Of a stretch of 64,000 bases of DNA, positions 55,387 through 64,000 are shown piece after piece. The notes below the pieces were generated by a model. The model ran no database searches. It was not told where the DNA came from and worked only from the letters and a program-made list of their open reading frames with translations. Every line of letters starts with the position of its first letter. Position 1 is the first letter of the stretch. Origin of the DNA: Iamia majanohamensis (lineage in GTDB: Bacteria; Actinomycetota; Acidimicrobiia; Acidimicrobiales; Iamiaceae); the NCBI RefSeq assembly GCF_028532485.1, contig NZ_CP116942.1, positions 2,108,001 to 2,172,000 on the forward strand, given 5' to 3'. A program made the position numbers and the translations under genes.

Positions 55387-56652
55387 GTGAGCTCGGAGGA
55401 GATCTTCCTGGGGCTCGGGCTCACCGTCCTGCTCGCCGTCGGGTGCCAGCTGGTGTCGGCCCGGTTCCGGGTGCCCGCCATCGTCCTGCTGCTGCCCGTC
55501 GGCTTCGGGGTCGGCCACTTCATCCCCGAGCTCGACCCCACCACCACGATCGGCGACGCCTTCACCCCGCTCGTCACCCTGGCCGTGGCCGTCATCCTCT
55601 TCGAGGGCGGCCTCGAGCTCGACCTCTCCGAGCTGGAGGGCCACACCCAGCGCGTGGTCCGTCGCCTCCTGGTGCTCGGGATCCCGATCACCTGGGCCGG
55701 CGCGGCGTTCCTGGCCGCACCGCTCATCGGGTTGTCCAGCGAGGGCGCCCTGATGCTGGGCGCCATCCTCATCGTGTCGGGTCCCACCGTGGTCGGCCCC
55801 GTGCTCGACATCGCCCGACCGGGACGCCGCGTGTCGCTCATCCTGGGGTGGGAGGGCACCACCATCGACCCCATCGGGGCCCTCATCGGCGCCCTCGTGT
55901 TCCAGGCCATCAGCAACGACGTCGGCCTCGTGCCCGGGGCGGAGGCGCTCGACTTCCTCCACAGCGTCGGCGCCGGCGTCGTCGGTGGGCTGGCGGGGAC
56001 CGCCGTGCTGTGGTTCCTGCTGAGCAAGCTCCGCCTGCACGGCATCCTCGCCACCGAGGCCATCCTCGCCACGGTCGTCGGCGTGGCCGCGCTGTGCGAC
56101 GTCTACCGGGACGACACCGGCCTGCTGGCGGCCATCATCATGGGGGTGGCGGTGGTGAACATCCCCGCCATCCAGATGCCCGAGGACCGGCACTTCTTCA
56201 GCACCGTGGTCCAGCTGGTGATCGGCCTGCTGTTCATCTCCATCTCGGCCACGGTGTCGGCCGGGGCGGTGCGCGAGGTCCTGCTGCCGTCGGTGCTGCT
56301 GCTCGTGGGCCTCGTGGTCGTGGTGCGCCCCCTCGTCGCGGTGGTGGCGACGCTGCGCACCTCGCTCAGGCGGGGCGAGAAGGCCTTCATCGGGTGGATG
56401 GACCCGCGCGGCATCGTCGCCGCCTCGACCGCCGCCACCTTCAGCGTGCCCCTCGCCGAGGCCGGGATCCCGGAGGCCGACCGCCTGCTGCCGGCCACCT
56501 TCCTCGTCATCGTCGGCACCGTGACGCTCTACGGCCTCACCGCGGCACCCGTGGCCCGCCTGCTCCGCCGGGCCGAGCCCGACGAACCCGACGAGGACGC
56601 CGTCGGCCTGTCCGACGAGCCCGACCGCCTCCCCCCGCCGACGGACCTCTGA
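55387..56652 (+). CDS. CPA-family cation/proton antiporter
   Basis: 421 residues with about 12 membrane helices (IFLGLGLTVLLAVGCQLVSA onward). The phrases VAVILFEGGLELDLSEL, GAILIVSGPTVVGPVLD and ILGWEGTTIDPIGALIGALV are typical of NhaP/KefB-like CPA exchangers; E156 and D161 lie where these proteins keep ion-binding acids. A later helix has WMDPRGIVAASTAATFS. There is no C-terminal TrkA-N/RCK domain, only a Pro/Glu/Asp-rich tail. It exchanges Na+ or K+ for protons across the cell membrane; the ion cannot be read. Confidence 0.92.
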   Translation: MSSEEIFLGLGLTVLLAVGCQLVSARFRVPAIVLLLPVGFGVGHFIPELDPTTTIGDAFTPLVTLAVAVILFEGGLELDLSELEGHTQRVVRRLLVLGIPITWAGAAFLAAPLIGLSSEGALMLGAILIVSGPTVVGPVLDIARPGRRVSLILGWEGTTIDPIGALIGALVFQAISNDVGLVPGAEALDFLHSVGAGVVGGLAGTAVLWFLLSKLRLHGILATEAILATVVGVAALCDVYRDDTGLLAAIIMGVAVVNIPAIQMPEDRHFFSTVVQLVIGLLFISISATVSAGAVREVLLPSVLLLVGLVVVVRPLVAVVATLRTSLRRGEKAFIGWMDPRGIVAASTAATFSVPLAEAGIPEADRLLPATFLVIVGTVTLYGLTAAPVARLLRRAEPDEPDEDAVGLSDEPDRLPPPTDL

Positions 56653-56663
56653 GGGGACCGGGC

Positions 56664-56701
56664 CGCTAGGCGAGGACCCGGTCGCTAGGCGAGGGCCCGG
56701 T
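56664..56701. repeat. Tandem 19-bp duplication across the end of the HdeD-like gene
   Basis: cgctaggcgaggacccggt (56664-56682) is followed directly by the same 19 bases with one change (56683-56701). The second copy holds the last codons and TAG stop of the minus-strand gene; the first is a downstream duplicate. Confidence 0.85.
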
Positions 56702-57254
56702 CGGCGGAGCGGAGCCCGAAGCCCAGCACCAGGAACATCAGACCGCGGGAGATGGCCGCGATGCCGACCCACAGGACGAGCAGGACCAGGGACCGCTCCG
56801 GGTAGCGGACGGCCCAGACGGCCACGACGATCTCGAGCAGCCCGATGGCGAGCGGCATCCACCAGGCGGGGTCGCCCAGGGTGCGGGAGTGGAAGGCCCC
56901 GGCCACGCCGACCACGCCCCGGATGAGCAGCAGCCAGGCGACGATCCGGGCGATCACGAGCACGGTGGAGTCCGGCCAGGCGAAGGCCATGACCCCGGCG
57001 GCCAGGGCGACGACGCCGAGGAACAGCGACAGCCAGCGGAGCGCGCCCCGCGACGCGAGGCCCACCGCCAGCTCGCCCAGGCCGGTGAGCAGGAAGGAGC
57101 AGCCGGCGAAGAGGGCGATGGCCCACACCGTGGTGTAGCTGAACGACAGCACCAGGAACCCGAACAGCAGGGACAGGACGCCGGCGGCCACGGGCACCCA
57201 CCAGGTGCCGGTGACGTCGCGGGCGTCGATCTCGTCTATCTCGATGGTGGACAC
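56685..57254 (-). CDS. HdeD-like membrane protein (DUF308)
   Basis: 189 residues from GTG 57254 (gggag upstream). Six membrane helices in three pairs, beginning TWWVPVAAGVLSLLFGFLVL, with internal repeats such as MPLAIGLLEIVVAVWAVRYP. This is the layout of HdeD/DUF308 proteins, linked to acid resistance in enterics and of unknown role here. It converges with the antiporter gene (32 bp between stops). Confidence 0.85.
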   Translation of the reverse strand: MSTIEIDEIDARDVTGTWWVPVAAGVLSLLFGFLVLSFSYTTVWAIALFAGCSFLLTGLGELAVGLASRGALRWLSLFLGVVALAAGVMAFAWPDSTVLVIARIVAWLLLIRGVVGVAGAFHSRTLGDPAWWMPLAIGLLEIVVAVWAVRYPERSLVLLVLWVGIAAISRGLMFLVLGFGLRSADRALA

Positions 57255-57371
57255 GGTCGCTCCCTGGGTCGGGCCGCCCGCCGCAGGCCGGTGGTGGTGT
57301 GACCGGGACGCTACCGATCGGGTCACCCGCCCACCGGGATCCCGCCGCCGGTGCGGGGCGGTGCCCTCGGG

Positions 57372-57377
57372 TACCGT
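57372..57377 (+). promoter_or_regulatory. Leaderless-type -10 hexamer of the sulfatase gene
   Basis: TACCGT, 7 nt before GTG 57385. Confidence 0.5.
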
Positions 57378-57384
57378 CCGCGCC

Positions 57385-58971
57385 GTGGGCGAGCGCACCG
57401 GGCCGAGGAACGTGGCGGTCGTCCTGCTCGACTCGCTCAACCGCCACATGCTCGGCTGCTACGGCGGCGGCGAGTTCGCCACGCCCAACCTCGACCGCTT
57501 CGCCGCCGGCCGGGCCACCCGGTTCACCCGCCACGTCACCGGGTCGCTGCCGTGCATGCCGGCCCGCCACGACATCCTCTGCGGCTCGCTCGACTTCCTC
57601 TGGCGCTGCTGGGGGTCCGTCGAGCTCTGGGAGCGTCCGGTGACCGCCCACCTCGAGGCCGCCGGCGTGGTCACCCAGCTGGTGACCGACCACCCCCACC
57701 TCTTCGAGACGGGCGGCGAGAACTACCACACCGACTTCCGGGGCTGGGACTACCAGCGGGGCCACGAGGGCGACCCGTGGCGCACGTGGGCCGACCCGTC
57801 CTGGGTGGGCACGCCGGCCCGTCCGGCCGCCCCCGCGGGCTGGTTCTACGAGCGCAACCACGGGTTCGCCGGCATCACCAAGGCCTACGACGTGGGCCGC
57901 ACCCACCTGCGGGCCGAGGAGGACTTCCCCGGTCCCCGCACCATGGCCGCGGCGGCGGCCTGGCTCCGCGACGCCACCCCCCACCACCCCGACGGCTGGT
58001 TCCTCTTTGTCGACGAGTTCGACCCCCACGAGCCCTTCGACACGCCGCCTCACTGGGCCGACCGCTACCAGGAGGGTCCTCAGCCCGACGAGGCCCTCAT
58101 CTGGCCGCCCTACGCCGACGGCGCCATCAGCCGGGGCACCCTCACCGAGGCCGAGGGCCGCCACATCCGGGCCGGCTACGGGGGGAAGCTGTCGATGATC
58201 GACGACTGGTTCGGTCGCATCCTCGACGCCTTCGACGAGCGCGGCCTGTGGGACGACACCGCCCTCGTCGTGTGCACGGACCACGGCCACCACCTGGGCG
58301 AGGAGCGGCGGGGCCGCGACATCTGGGGCAAGCCCTCGGTGCCGCAGTTCGAGCCCATCGGCCACACCCCGCTGCTGGTCTCCTGGCCGGGCGTGGGGGG
58401 CGGTGGGACCTGCGACGCCCTCACGACCAACGTCGACCTCTTCGCCACCATCGCCGACGCCTTCTCGGTCGAGGTCGGCCACCGCACCCACGGGCGCTCG
58501 CTCGCCCCGCTGCTCGACGGGAGGGCGACGGCCATCAGGGAGTGGGCCGTCGGGGGCGTGTTCGGTCGCTGGGTGCAGGTGACCGACGGCGACCGCAAGT
58601 ACGCCCGGGCCCCGGAGGGCGACCTCTTCCCCCTGTCGATGTGGTCGAACCGGTGGTCGACGATGCCACTGCACATCGCCGGGATCGAGGCCCTCCCGCC
58701 CCCGGACCACCGAGCCGTGCTCGACACCATGCCCGGCTCGGACATCCCCGTCATCCGCCAGCCCTTCGGCCCCGGCGACCGGCTCCCGATGTGGGTGGCC
58801 GAGCCCCGCAACGTCGACGACCACCACCTCTACGACCTCACGGTCGACCCCGACGAGGCCGAGAACCGGGTGGGGGAGCGGGTGGAGCGGGAGCTGGCCG
58901 ACCTGCTCCGCACCGCCCTCGCCGAGCTCGAGGCCCCCGACGAGCAGCTGGCGCGCCTGGGGCTCTCCTGA
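57385..58971 (+). CDS. Type I sulfatase (formylglycine-dependent)
   Basis: 528 residues. The N-terminal metal site VVLLDSLNRHMLGCYG is followed by the sulfatase signature SLPCMPARHDILCG, with C57-x-P59-x-R61 the CxPxR motif in which Cys becomes formylglycine. Later VDEFDPHEPFD, CTDHGHHLGEE and GKPSVPQFEPIGHTPLLVSW are family marks. No signal peptide is seen, so it appears cytoplasmic, an unusual location shared with some phosphonate hydrolase/arylsulfatase-like members. A formylglycine-generating enzyme is needed but not in the window. Substrate unknown; phosphodiester or phosphonate monoester activity is possible in this superfamily. Confidence 0.9.
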   Translation: MGERTGPRNVAVVLLDSLNRHMLGCYGGGEFATPNLDRFAAGRATRFTRHVTGSLPCMPARHDILCGSLDFLWRCWGSVELWERPVTAHLEAAGVVTQLVTDHPHLFETGGENYHTDFRGWDYQRGHEGDPWRTWADPSWVGTPARPAAPAGWFYERNHGFAGITKAYDVGRTHLRAEEDFPGPRTMAAAAAWLRDATPHHPDGWFLFVDEFDPHEPFDTPPHWADRYQEGPQPDEALIWPPYADGAISRGTLTEAEGRHIRAGYGGKLSMIDDWFGRILDAFDERGLWDDTALVVCTDHGHHLGEERRGRDIWGKPSVPQFEPIGHTPLLVSWPGVGGGGTCDALTTNVDLFATIADAFSVEVGHRTHGRSLAPLLDGRATAIREWAVGGVFGRWVQVTDGDRKYARAPEGDLFPLSMWSNRWSTMPLHIAGIEALPPPDHRAVLDTMPGSDIPVIRQPFGPGDRLPMWVAEPRNVDDHHLYDLTVDPDEAENRVGERVERELADLLRTALAELEAPDEQLARLGLS

Positions 58972-59068
58972 CGGTCCTGAGGCGTCGGCACCGCCACCCC
59001 CCGCGGGTGCGCGACGCTGAGCGCCGCATGGGTGTGCCCACAGGCCCGGGTGCGGGGGAGTCCCGCCG

Positions 59069-61516
59069 GTGAGCGCGGCCACCGACGCGCCCGCCGGCGT
59101 CCCGCCCGGCCCCGCGGTCCCGGCCGAGCTGGGCCCGTCGGACCCGCTGGCCCTGGGCGACGCGCCCTGGGAGCGCCACCCGGCCGACGCCGCCCGCCTG
59201 GTGGCCGCGGTGCTGGGCCTGGCCGCGGCCGTCGGGCTGTTCTGGGCCGCCCCCGGCGCGGTCGCCGGGGTGTCGCGCGACCTCGTCCGCCTGGCGGCCC
59301 GCCTGCCCGACGTGGTCCAGGACGGGCTGGTCGGCCTGGTGCAGGTCGTGGCCGCGGTGGCCCCGGTGGTCCTGGTGGTCGACCTGCTGCGTCGTCGCCT
59401 CCTCCCGCTCCTCGGTGCCCTCGTCGCGGCCGGCGGCGCCGCCGCCCTGGCTGCGACCCTGCTGCAGGGCTGGCTCGACACCACCGCCCCCGTCGTGGTC
59501 GACGAGGGCCTGGGCCCCGTCTCCTGGCTGACCGGGTCGGCCTTCCCGTCGCCGGCCTACCTGGCCGGGCTGGCCGCGGTCACCACCGTCCTCGTCCCGT
59601 CGCTGCCCCGGGCGTGGCGGCGCGCCGCCTGGCTGGCCCTGCTCCTGCTCGCCGTGCTGCGCATCCTCACCGCGGTGGCGGTGCCCCTCCAGGTGGGCAC
59701 GACGCTGCTGATCGGGGTCACGGTCGGCTCCGCGGTGCTCGTCGCCACCGGTGCCCCCCGGCGGCGCACCCGCCGGGTCGACGTGGCCGTGGCCCTGGCC
59801 GGGGTGGGCCACCCCGTGCGGTCCGTCGGCGACGGCGACCTGTCCCGGGACGCGGTGGTCCTGGCCGACGGCACCGCGGGCACGGTGCGCGTGGTCGACA
59901 GGGACGACCGCGACGCCGACCTGCTCTTCCGGGCCCTGCGGGTGCTGCGGCGGCGCGGCGTCGAGGGCGATCGGCCGACCTGGTCACCGACGCGCGTCGC
60001 CCACCACGAGGCGCTGGTGACCTTGCTGGCGGCCCGGGCCGGCGTGCCGGTGCCGGACGTGGTCGACGTGGCCACCACCGACTCCGGCGCGGGCGTGCTG
60101 CTCACCCGGGCCGACGCCTCGGTCCCGCTCGCCGACCTCGACCTCGACGAGGTGACCGACGACCTGCTCCGCGAGGTGTGGGACGCCGTGGTCGCCCTGC
60201 ACCGGGAGCGGATCGCCCACGGACGCCTCCACGCCGGCCACGTCCGCGTCCGCCCGGCCGGGGACGGCCCCCGGGTCGTGCTGGCCGATCTCAGCCGGGC
60301 CACGACCGGCGCCGACGACGCCCGCCTGGTGCTCGACGTGGCCGAGCTGCTCACCTCGTTGGCGATCCGGGTGGGCCCGGAGCGGGCGGTGGCCACCGCC
60401 GGGGCCGTCGACCCGGTGCGGCTGGGCGCCACCCTCCCGCTGCTCCAGCCCCTGGCCCTGTCGGCCACCACGCGGCGGGCGGTGAAGGCGGCCGGGCGCG
60501 ACGACGGGCCCGACGTGCTGGCCGCGCTGCGGGAGCAGGTGCAGGCGGCCACCGACGTGGAGGCCTACGAGCTGGCCGGCCTCGAGCGCATCAGCGTGGG
60601 CCGGGCGGTGAGCCTGGTGGGCACCGCGGTCCTGCTGTACGTCTTCCTCGCCTTCGCCTCCAACTGGTCGGCCATCGCCGAGGCGCTGGGCGAGGCCGAC
60701 TGGACCCTGCTGCCCCTCGTCCTCGCCATGGCGGCGGTCGTGTACCCGACCGGGGCCCTGTCGCTCATGGGCGCCGTCACCACCCGCCTGCCCCTCGGGC
60801 AGACCACCGAGGTGATGCTGGGCCAGGCCTTCCTCAACCGCTTCACCCCGGCCAACGCCGGCGGGATGGCCCTGCGGGCCCGCTACCTGCAGCGCAACGG
60901 CGTCGAGCTCGACGTGGCCGCCGCCAGCATCGGGATCACCAGTGCCGCCAGCGGGGTCGTGCAGGTCGTGCTGGTGGTGGGGTTCCTCCTGTGGTCGGGC
61001 CAGAGCGGGGGCCTCGGCGTCGAGCTGCCCGACGTGAACGTGGTGGCCATCGCCCTGCTCGCCCTCCTCGCGGTGGGGGGCATCGTCTGGTTCACCCCGC
61101 TGCGCCGTCGCCTGTTCGACAGCCGCATCGCGGTGTCCGCCACCCGGGTGTTCCACGAGATCCGCGACCTGGCCAAGGACCCGACCAAGCTGGCCCTCCT
61201 CTTCGGCGGCGCCACCCTCGGGAAGCTGGCCACCATCGTCGCCTTCGTGGCCAGCGCCCGGGCCTTCGGGGTCGACCTCTCCTTCGCCGAGCTGGGCGCC
61301 CTCTACCTGACGGCCAACACGGTGGCCTCGGCCGCGCCCACGCCGGGCGGCGTCGGGGCCGTGGAGGCGGCCCTGGTGGCGGTGCTCACCGGGGCCGGGG
61401 TCCCGTCGGCCGAGGCCCTGTCGATCACCCTGGTGTTCCGGCTGGCCACCTTCTGGATGCCGGTGCCCCCGTCGTACCTGGCCCTCCAGCACCTCCGCCG
61501 CGCCGACGTCGTGTAG
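59069..61516 (+). CDS. Flippase-like membrane protein (LPG_synthase_TM) with internal pseudokinase
   Basis: 815 residues. About six N-terminal helices (residues 50-230) are followed by a cytoplasmic kinase-like domain (~244-490): VAHHEALVTLLAARAGVPVP, then ALHRERIAHGRLHAGHVRV and VVLADLSRAT. The catalytic-loop Asp (HGDLH in kin) is replaced by Arg (HGRLH), and the metal Asp motif is LADLS, so catalysis is doubtful. The C-terminal ~300 residues form an eight-helix YbhN/UPF0104 flippase-like domain with FLNRFTPANAGGMALRARYL and TPGGVGAVEAALVAVL. Probably moves or regulates a lipid-linked substrate. Confidence 0.85.
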   Translation: MSAATDAPAGVPPGPAVPAELGPSDPLALGDAPWERHPADAARLVAAVLGLAAAVGLFWAAPGAVAGVSRDLVRLAARLPDVVQDGLVGLVQVVAAVAPVVLVVDLLRRRLLPLLGALVAAGGAAALAATLLQGWLDTTAPVVVDEGLGPVSWLTGSAFPSPAYLAGLAAVTTVLVPSLPRAWRRAAWLALLLLAVLRILTAVAVPLQVGTTLLIGVTVGSAVLVATGAPRRRTRRVDVAVALAGVGHPVRSVGDGDLSRDAVVLADGTAGTVRVVDRDDRDADLLFRALRVLRRRGVEGDRPTWSPTRVAHHEALVTLLAARAGVPVPDVVDVATTDSGAGVLLTRADASVPLADLDLDEVTDDLLREVWDAVVALHRERIAHGRLHAGHVRVRPAGDGPRVVLADLSRATTGADDARLVLDVAELLTSLAIRVGPERAVATAGAVDPVRLGATLPLLQPLALSATTRRAVKAAGRDDGPDVLAALREQVQAATDVEAYELAGLERISVGRAVSLVGTAVLLYVFLAFASNWSAIAEALGEADWTLLPLVLAMAAVVYPTGALSLMGAVTTRLPLGQTTEVMLGQAFLNRFTPANAGGMALRARYLQRNGVELDVAAASIGITSAASGVVQVVLVVGFLLWSGQSGGLGVELPDVNVVAIALLALLAVGGIVWFTPLRRRLFDSRIAVSATRVFHEIRDLAKDPTKLALLFGGATLGKLATIVAFVASARAFGVDLSFAELGALYLTANTVASAAPTPGGVGAVEAALVAVLTGAGVPSAEALSITLVFRLATFWMPVPPSYLALQHLRRADVV

Positions 61517-61531
61517 CCCGCCCCGCGCCGG

Positions 61532-64000
61532 TCAGAGCGGGGCGACGTCGCCCACCCGGACCACGACCTCGCCCTCCGCGTCCGAGGCGGCCAGGTCGAC
61601 GGTGGCGTGGATTCGCCAGTCGTGGTCCCCCTCCGGGTCGGCGAGGACCTGCTGCACCTCCCAGCGGTCGGGGTGCTCGTCGACCAGCAGCAGCGCCGCC
61701 GACCGGGCGTCGGCGTCGATGCCGACCGTGCCGTGCTCGGCCAGGTAGGGCCCCATGGCCTCGTGCCAGCGCTCGGGGGTCCACCCGTCGTCGCCGTCGA
61801 GGTCGCCCAGCGCCGTCCAGCGCTGCGCGGCGAGCAGCTCGACCCGGCGGAACAGCGCGTTGCGCACCGCCACGGTGAAGGCCCGCCGGTTGGCCGTGAA
61901 CGGGGGCGGCGGCACGTCCACCGGCTCCCGCCCGCCGTCGGTGGCGACCTCGTCGGGGTGGCGCAGCGCCTCCCACTCGTCGAGCAGGCTCGAGTCGGTC
62001 TGGCGGACCAGCTCCCCCAGCCACTCGGTGATGTCGACCAGCTCCTCGGTCTTGGCGTCCTCGGGCACGGTCCGGACCAGGGCCCGGTAGGCGCTGCTCA
62101 GGTACCGCAGCACGATCCCCTCGACCCGGGCCAGCTGGTGGTGGCGGATCAGGTCGCCGAAGCCCATGGCCCGCTCGTACATCTCCCGCACCACCGACTT
62201 GGGCGACAGGGGCGTGTCCGCCACCCACGGGTGGTTCCCCCGGTAGACCTCGAACATGGGCTCGAGCAGGTCGGCCAGCGGTCGGGGGTGGGTGACCTCC
62301 TCCAGCTCGGCCATGCGCTGGTCGTAGTCGAGGCCCTCGGCCTTCATGCGCCCGATGGCCTCGCCCCGGGCCGCCCGGGCCTGGGCCTGGAGCACCGGGC
62401 GGGGATCGTCGAGCACGGCCTCGACCACCGAGACCACGTCGAGGGCGTGGGTCGGGCTCTCGGGGTCGAGCAGGTCGAGGGCGGCGACGGCGAACGGCGA
62501 CAGCGGCTGGTCCAGGGCGAAGCTGGGCTGGAGCTCGACGGTGACCCGGACGGTGCGGCCCTGCTCGTCGGGCTCGTCCAGCTCCTCGATGACCCCTCCG
62601 TCGAGGAGGGCCCGCTCGATCTCGGCCGCCCGGGCCAGGTGGGCGTCCTGGAGCGCCTCGGGCTCGTAGCTGGTCCGGATGAGGTGGCGCAGGGCGGCGC
62701 GGCCGTCACCCGGGCGGTCGAGCACGTTGATGAGCATGGAGTGGGTCACGGCCAGGCTGGAGGTCAGCGGCTCGGGGTCGGCCGCGACCAGGCGGTCGAA
62801 GGTGGGGCGGCCCCAGGAGACGGTGCCCTCCGGCGGCTTCTTCTTGGTGACCTTGCGCCTCTTGCCGTCCTTCTCGGTCCGGGCCGCGGCCTTGGCCTCG
62901 GCCTTGGCGTTCTCGATGGCGTGCTCGGGGGCCATGACCACGACGGTCCCCTGGGTGTCGAACCCGGCCCGCCCGGCCCGGCCCCCGATCTGGTGGAACT
63001 CGCGCGCCGAGAGGAGGCGGGTGGAGGTGCCGTCGTACTTCGACAGGGACGTGAGCAGCACGGTGCGGATGGGCACGTTGATGCCGACCCCCAGCGTGTC
63101 GGTGCCGCAGATGACCTTGAGCAGGCCCGCCTGGGCCAGGCGCTCCACCAGTCGCCGGTAGCGGGGGAGCATCCCCGCGTGGTGGACCCCGACGCCGTGG
63201 CGGACGAACTTGGCCAGGGTGCGGCCGAAGCCGGCGCTGAAGCGGAAGTCGCCGATGGCCTCGGCGATGGCGTCCTTCTCCTCCCGGGTGCAGAGCTTGA
63301 GGCTGGTGAGGGCCTGGGCCCGCTCCGCCGCCCCGGCCTGGGTGAAGTGGACCACGTACACCGGGGCCCCGCCGGTCTCGAGCAGCTCCTGGAGCACCTC
63401 GGTGAGGGGGTCGACCCGGAACTCGTGGACCAGGGGGACCGGGCGGGTGCCCGAGCGGACCACGGCCACCGGCCGCCCCGTGCGCGCCTCGAGGTCCTCC
63501 TCGTAGCGGGTGGTGTCGCCGAGGGTGGCCGACATCAGCACGTGCTGGGCGTCGACCAGCTCGAGCAGGGGGACCTGCCAGGCCCACCCCCGGTCGGGGT
63601 CGGCGATGTAGTGGAACTCGTCCATCACCACCTGGTCCACGGGGGCGTGGCGACCCCACCGCAGGGCCATGTTGGCGAGCACCTCGGCCGTGCAGCAGAT
63701 GAGGGGGGCGTCGGCGTTGACGGCGGCGTCCCCGGTGAGCATCCCGACCCGGTCGCGGCCGAAGGTGGCCGACAGCTCGAAGAACTTCTCCGACACCAGG
63801 GCCTTGATCGGCGCGGTGTAGAAGGTGCGACGGCCCTCGGCCAGGGCGGCGAGGTGGGCCGCCGCGGCCACCAGGCTCTTGCCCGACCCGGTGGGCGTCG
63901 AGAGGATCAGGTGGGCCCCGCCGACCACCTCGAGCAGGGCCTCCTCCTGGGCCGGGTACAGCGCCATCCCCCGGCCCTCGACCCAGGCCACCACCGCGTC
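61532..64000 (-). CDS. Ski2-like DEAD/DEAH helicase with DUF3516 (N-terminus beyond the right edge)
   Basis: At least 822 residues; the frame is still open at base 64000. Helicase motifs are I STPTGSGKS, Ia TAPIKALVSEK, II VMDEFHYIAD, III LMSATLGD, IV-like VYVVHFTQAGAAERA, V DTLGVGINVPIRTVL and VI QIGGRAGRAG. A Lys-rich insert (RRKVTKKKPPEG) and a DUF3516 C-terminal domain follow, as in actinobacterial helicases of the HelY-related group thought to act on RNA or DNA. It converges with the flippase-like gene, 15 bp between stops. Confidence 0.92.
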   Translation of the reverse strand, partial: DAVVAWVEGRGMALYPAQEEALLEVVGGAHLILSTPTGSGKSLVAAAAHLAALAEGRRTFYTAPIKALVSEKFFELSATFGRDRVGMLTGDAAVNADAPLICCTAEVLANMALRWGRHAPVDQVVMDEFHYIADPDRGWAWQVPLLELVDAQHVLMSATLGDTTRYEEDLEARTGRPVAVVRSGTRPVPLVHEFRVDPLTEVLQELLETGGAPVYVVHFTQAGAAERAQALTSLKLCTREEKDAIAEAIGDFRFSAGFGRTLAKFVRHGVGVHHAGMLPRYRRLVERLAQAGLLKVICGTDTLGVGINVPIRTVLLTSLSKYDGTSTRLLSAREFHQIGGRAGRAGFDTQGTVVVMAPEHAIENAKAEAKAAARTEKDGKRRKVTKKKPPEGTVSWGRPTFDRLVAADPEPLTSSLAVTHSMLINVLDRPGDGRAALRHLIRTSYEPEALQDAHLARAAEIERALLDGGVIEELDEPDEQGRTVRVTVELQPSFALDQPLSPFAVAALDLLDPESPTHALDVVSVVEAVLDDPRPVLQAQARAARGEAIGRMKAEGLDYDQRMAELEEVTHPRPLADLLEPMFEVYRGNHPWVADTPLSPKSVVREMYERAMGFGDLIRHHQLARVEGIVLRYLSSAYRALVRTVPEDAKTEELVDITEWLGELVRQTDSSLLDEWEALRHPDEVATDGGREPVDVPPPPFTANRRAFTVAVRNALFRRVELLAAQRWTALGDLDGDDGWTPERWHEAMGPYLAEHGTVGIDADARSAALLLVDEHPDRWEVQQVLADPEGDHDWRIHATVDLAASDAEGEVVVRVGDVAPL

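Noticed and set aside
55372-59484. Minus-strand open frame of about 1370 codons
   Set aside because: Opposite the antiporter, sulfatase and the start of the flippase-like gene, all with recognisable motifs; composition is that of an antisense shadow.

Overview
The window is GC-rich DNA (roughly 70% or more by eye) with dense genes, many GTG starts and many 4-bp GTGA/ATGA overlaps. The run uvrC–rapZ–yvcK–gap–pgk–tpiA–secG is an Actinomycetota signature. The gene content (Tad pilus genes, a DUF3516 helicase, sortase-E-type anchoring) suits a non-model lineage such as Acidimicrobiia; that placement is inference and no species is claimed. At least eleven genes start 6-9 nt after a TANNNT -10 hexamer, so leaderless transcription looks common.

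Layout. 1-6.9 kb: a Tad/Flp pilus cluster (end of a CpaE-like ATPase, TadA/CpaF ATPase, a TadB carrying an extracytoplasmic VWA domain, TadC, a polytopic membrane protein, Flp pilin), with a 65-bp inverted repeat in the long first gap. 7-9.4 kb: a NarL-type response regulator and its GAF histidine kinase on the other strand. 9.4-26.6 kb: coaE, then uvrB, uvrA and uvrC interleaved with four GT-C-like membrane glycosyltransferase candidates and nadA. Downstream of uvrB lies an 879-bp relic of an integrated element: a truncated tyrosine integrase next to a duplicated uvrB 3' end.

26.8-34.9 kb: a PhnY/PhnZ-like oxygenase pair (phosphonate breakdown), a methyltransferase, a small membrane protein, then rapZ, yvcK, gap, pgk, tpiA and secG; whiA, normally between yvcK and gap, is absent. 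35-37.6 kb: a GH20 glycosidase and a GNAT acetyltransferase. 37.7-42.1 kb: tRNA-Leu(GAG) followed by a 4.3-kb integrated-element relic with a serine-recombinase tail, poorly recognised genes and a 12-bp copy of the tRNA 3' end at its far edge.

42.2-64 kb: lipid and envelope functions (glycerophosphodiester phosphodiesterase lipoprotein, HSL-type esterase, a 1329-residue surface protein with VWA, seven repeats and an LALTG sortase signal, acyl-CoA synthetase, SRPBCC protein, a membrane-anchored BAAT-type thioesterase, a saccharopine-dehydrogenase-like reductase, PilZ protein, CPA-type antiporter, HdeD-like protein, sulfatase, a flippase-like protein with an internal pseudokinase) and a Ski2-like helicase cut by the right edge. 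Short repeats of one family lie between convergent genes at 35.0 and 43.4 kb.
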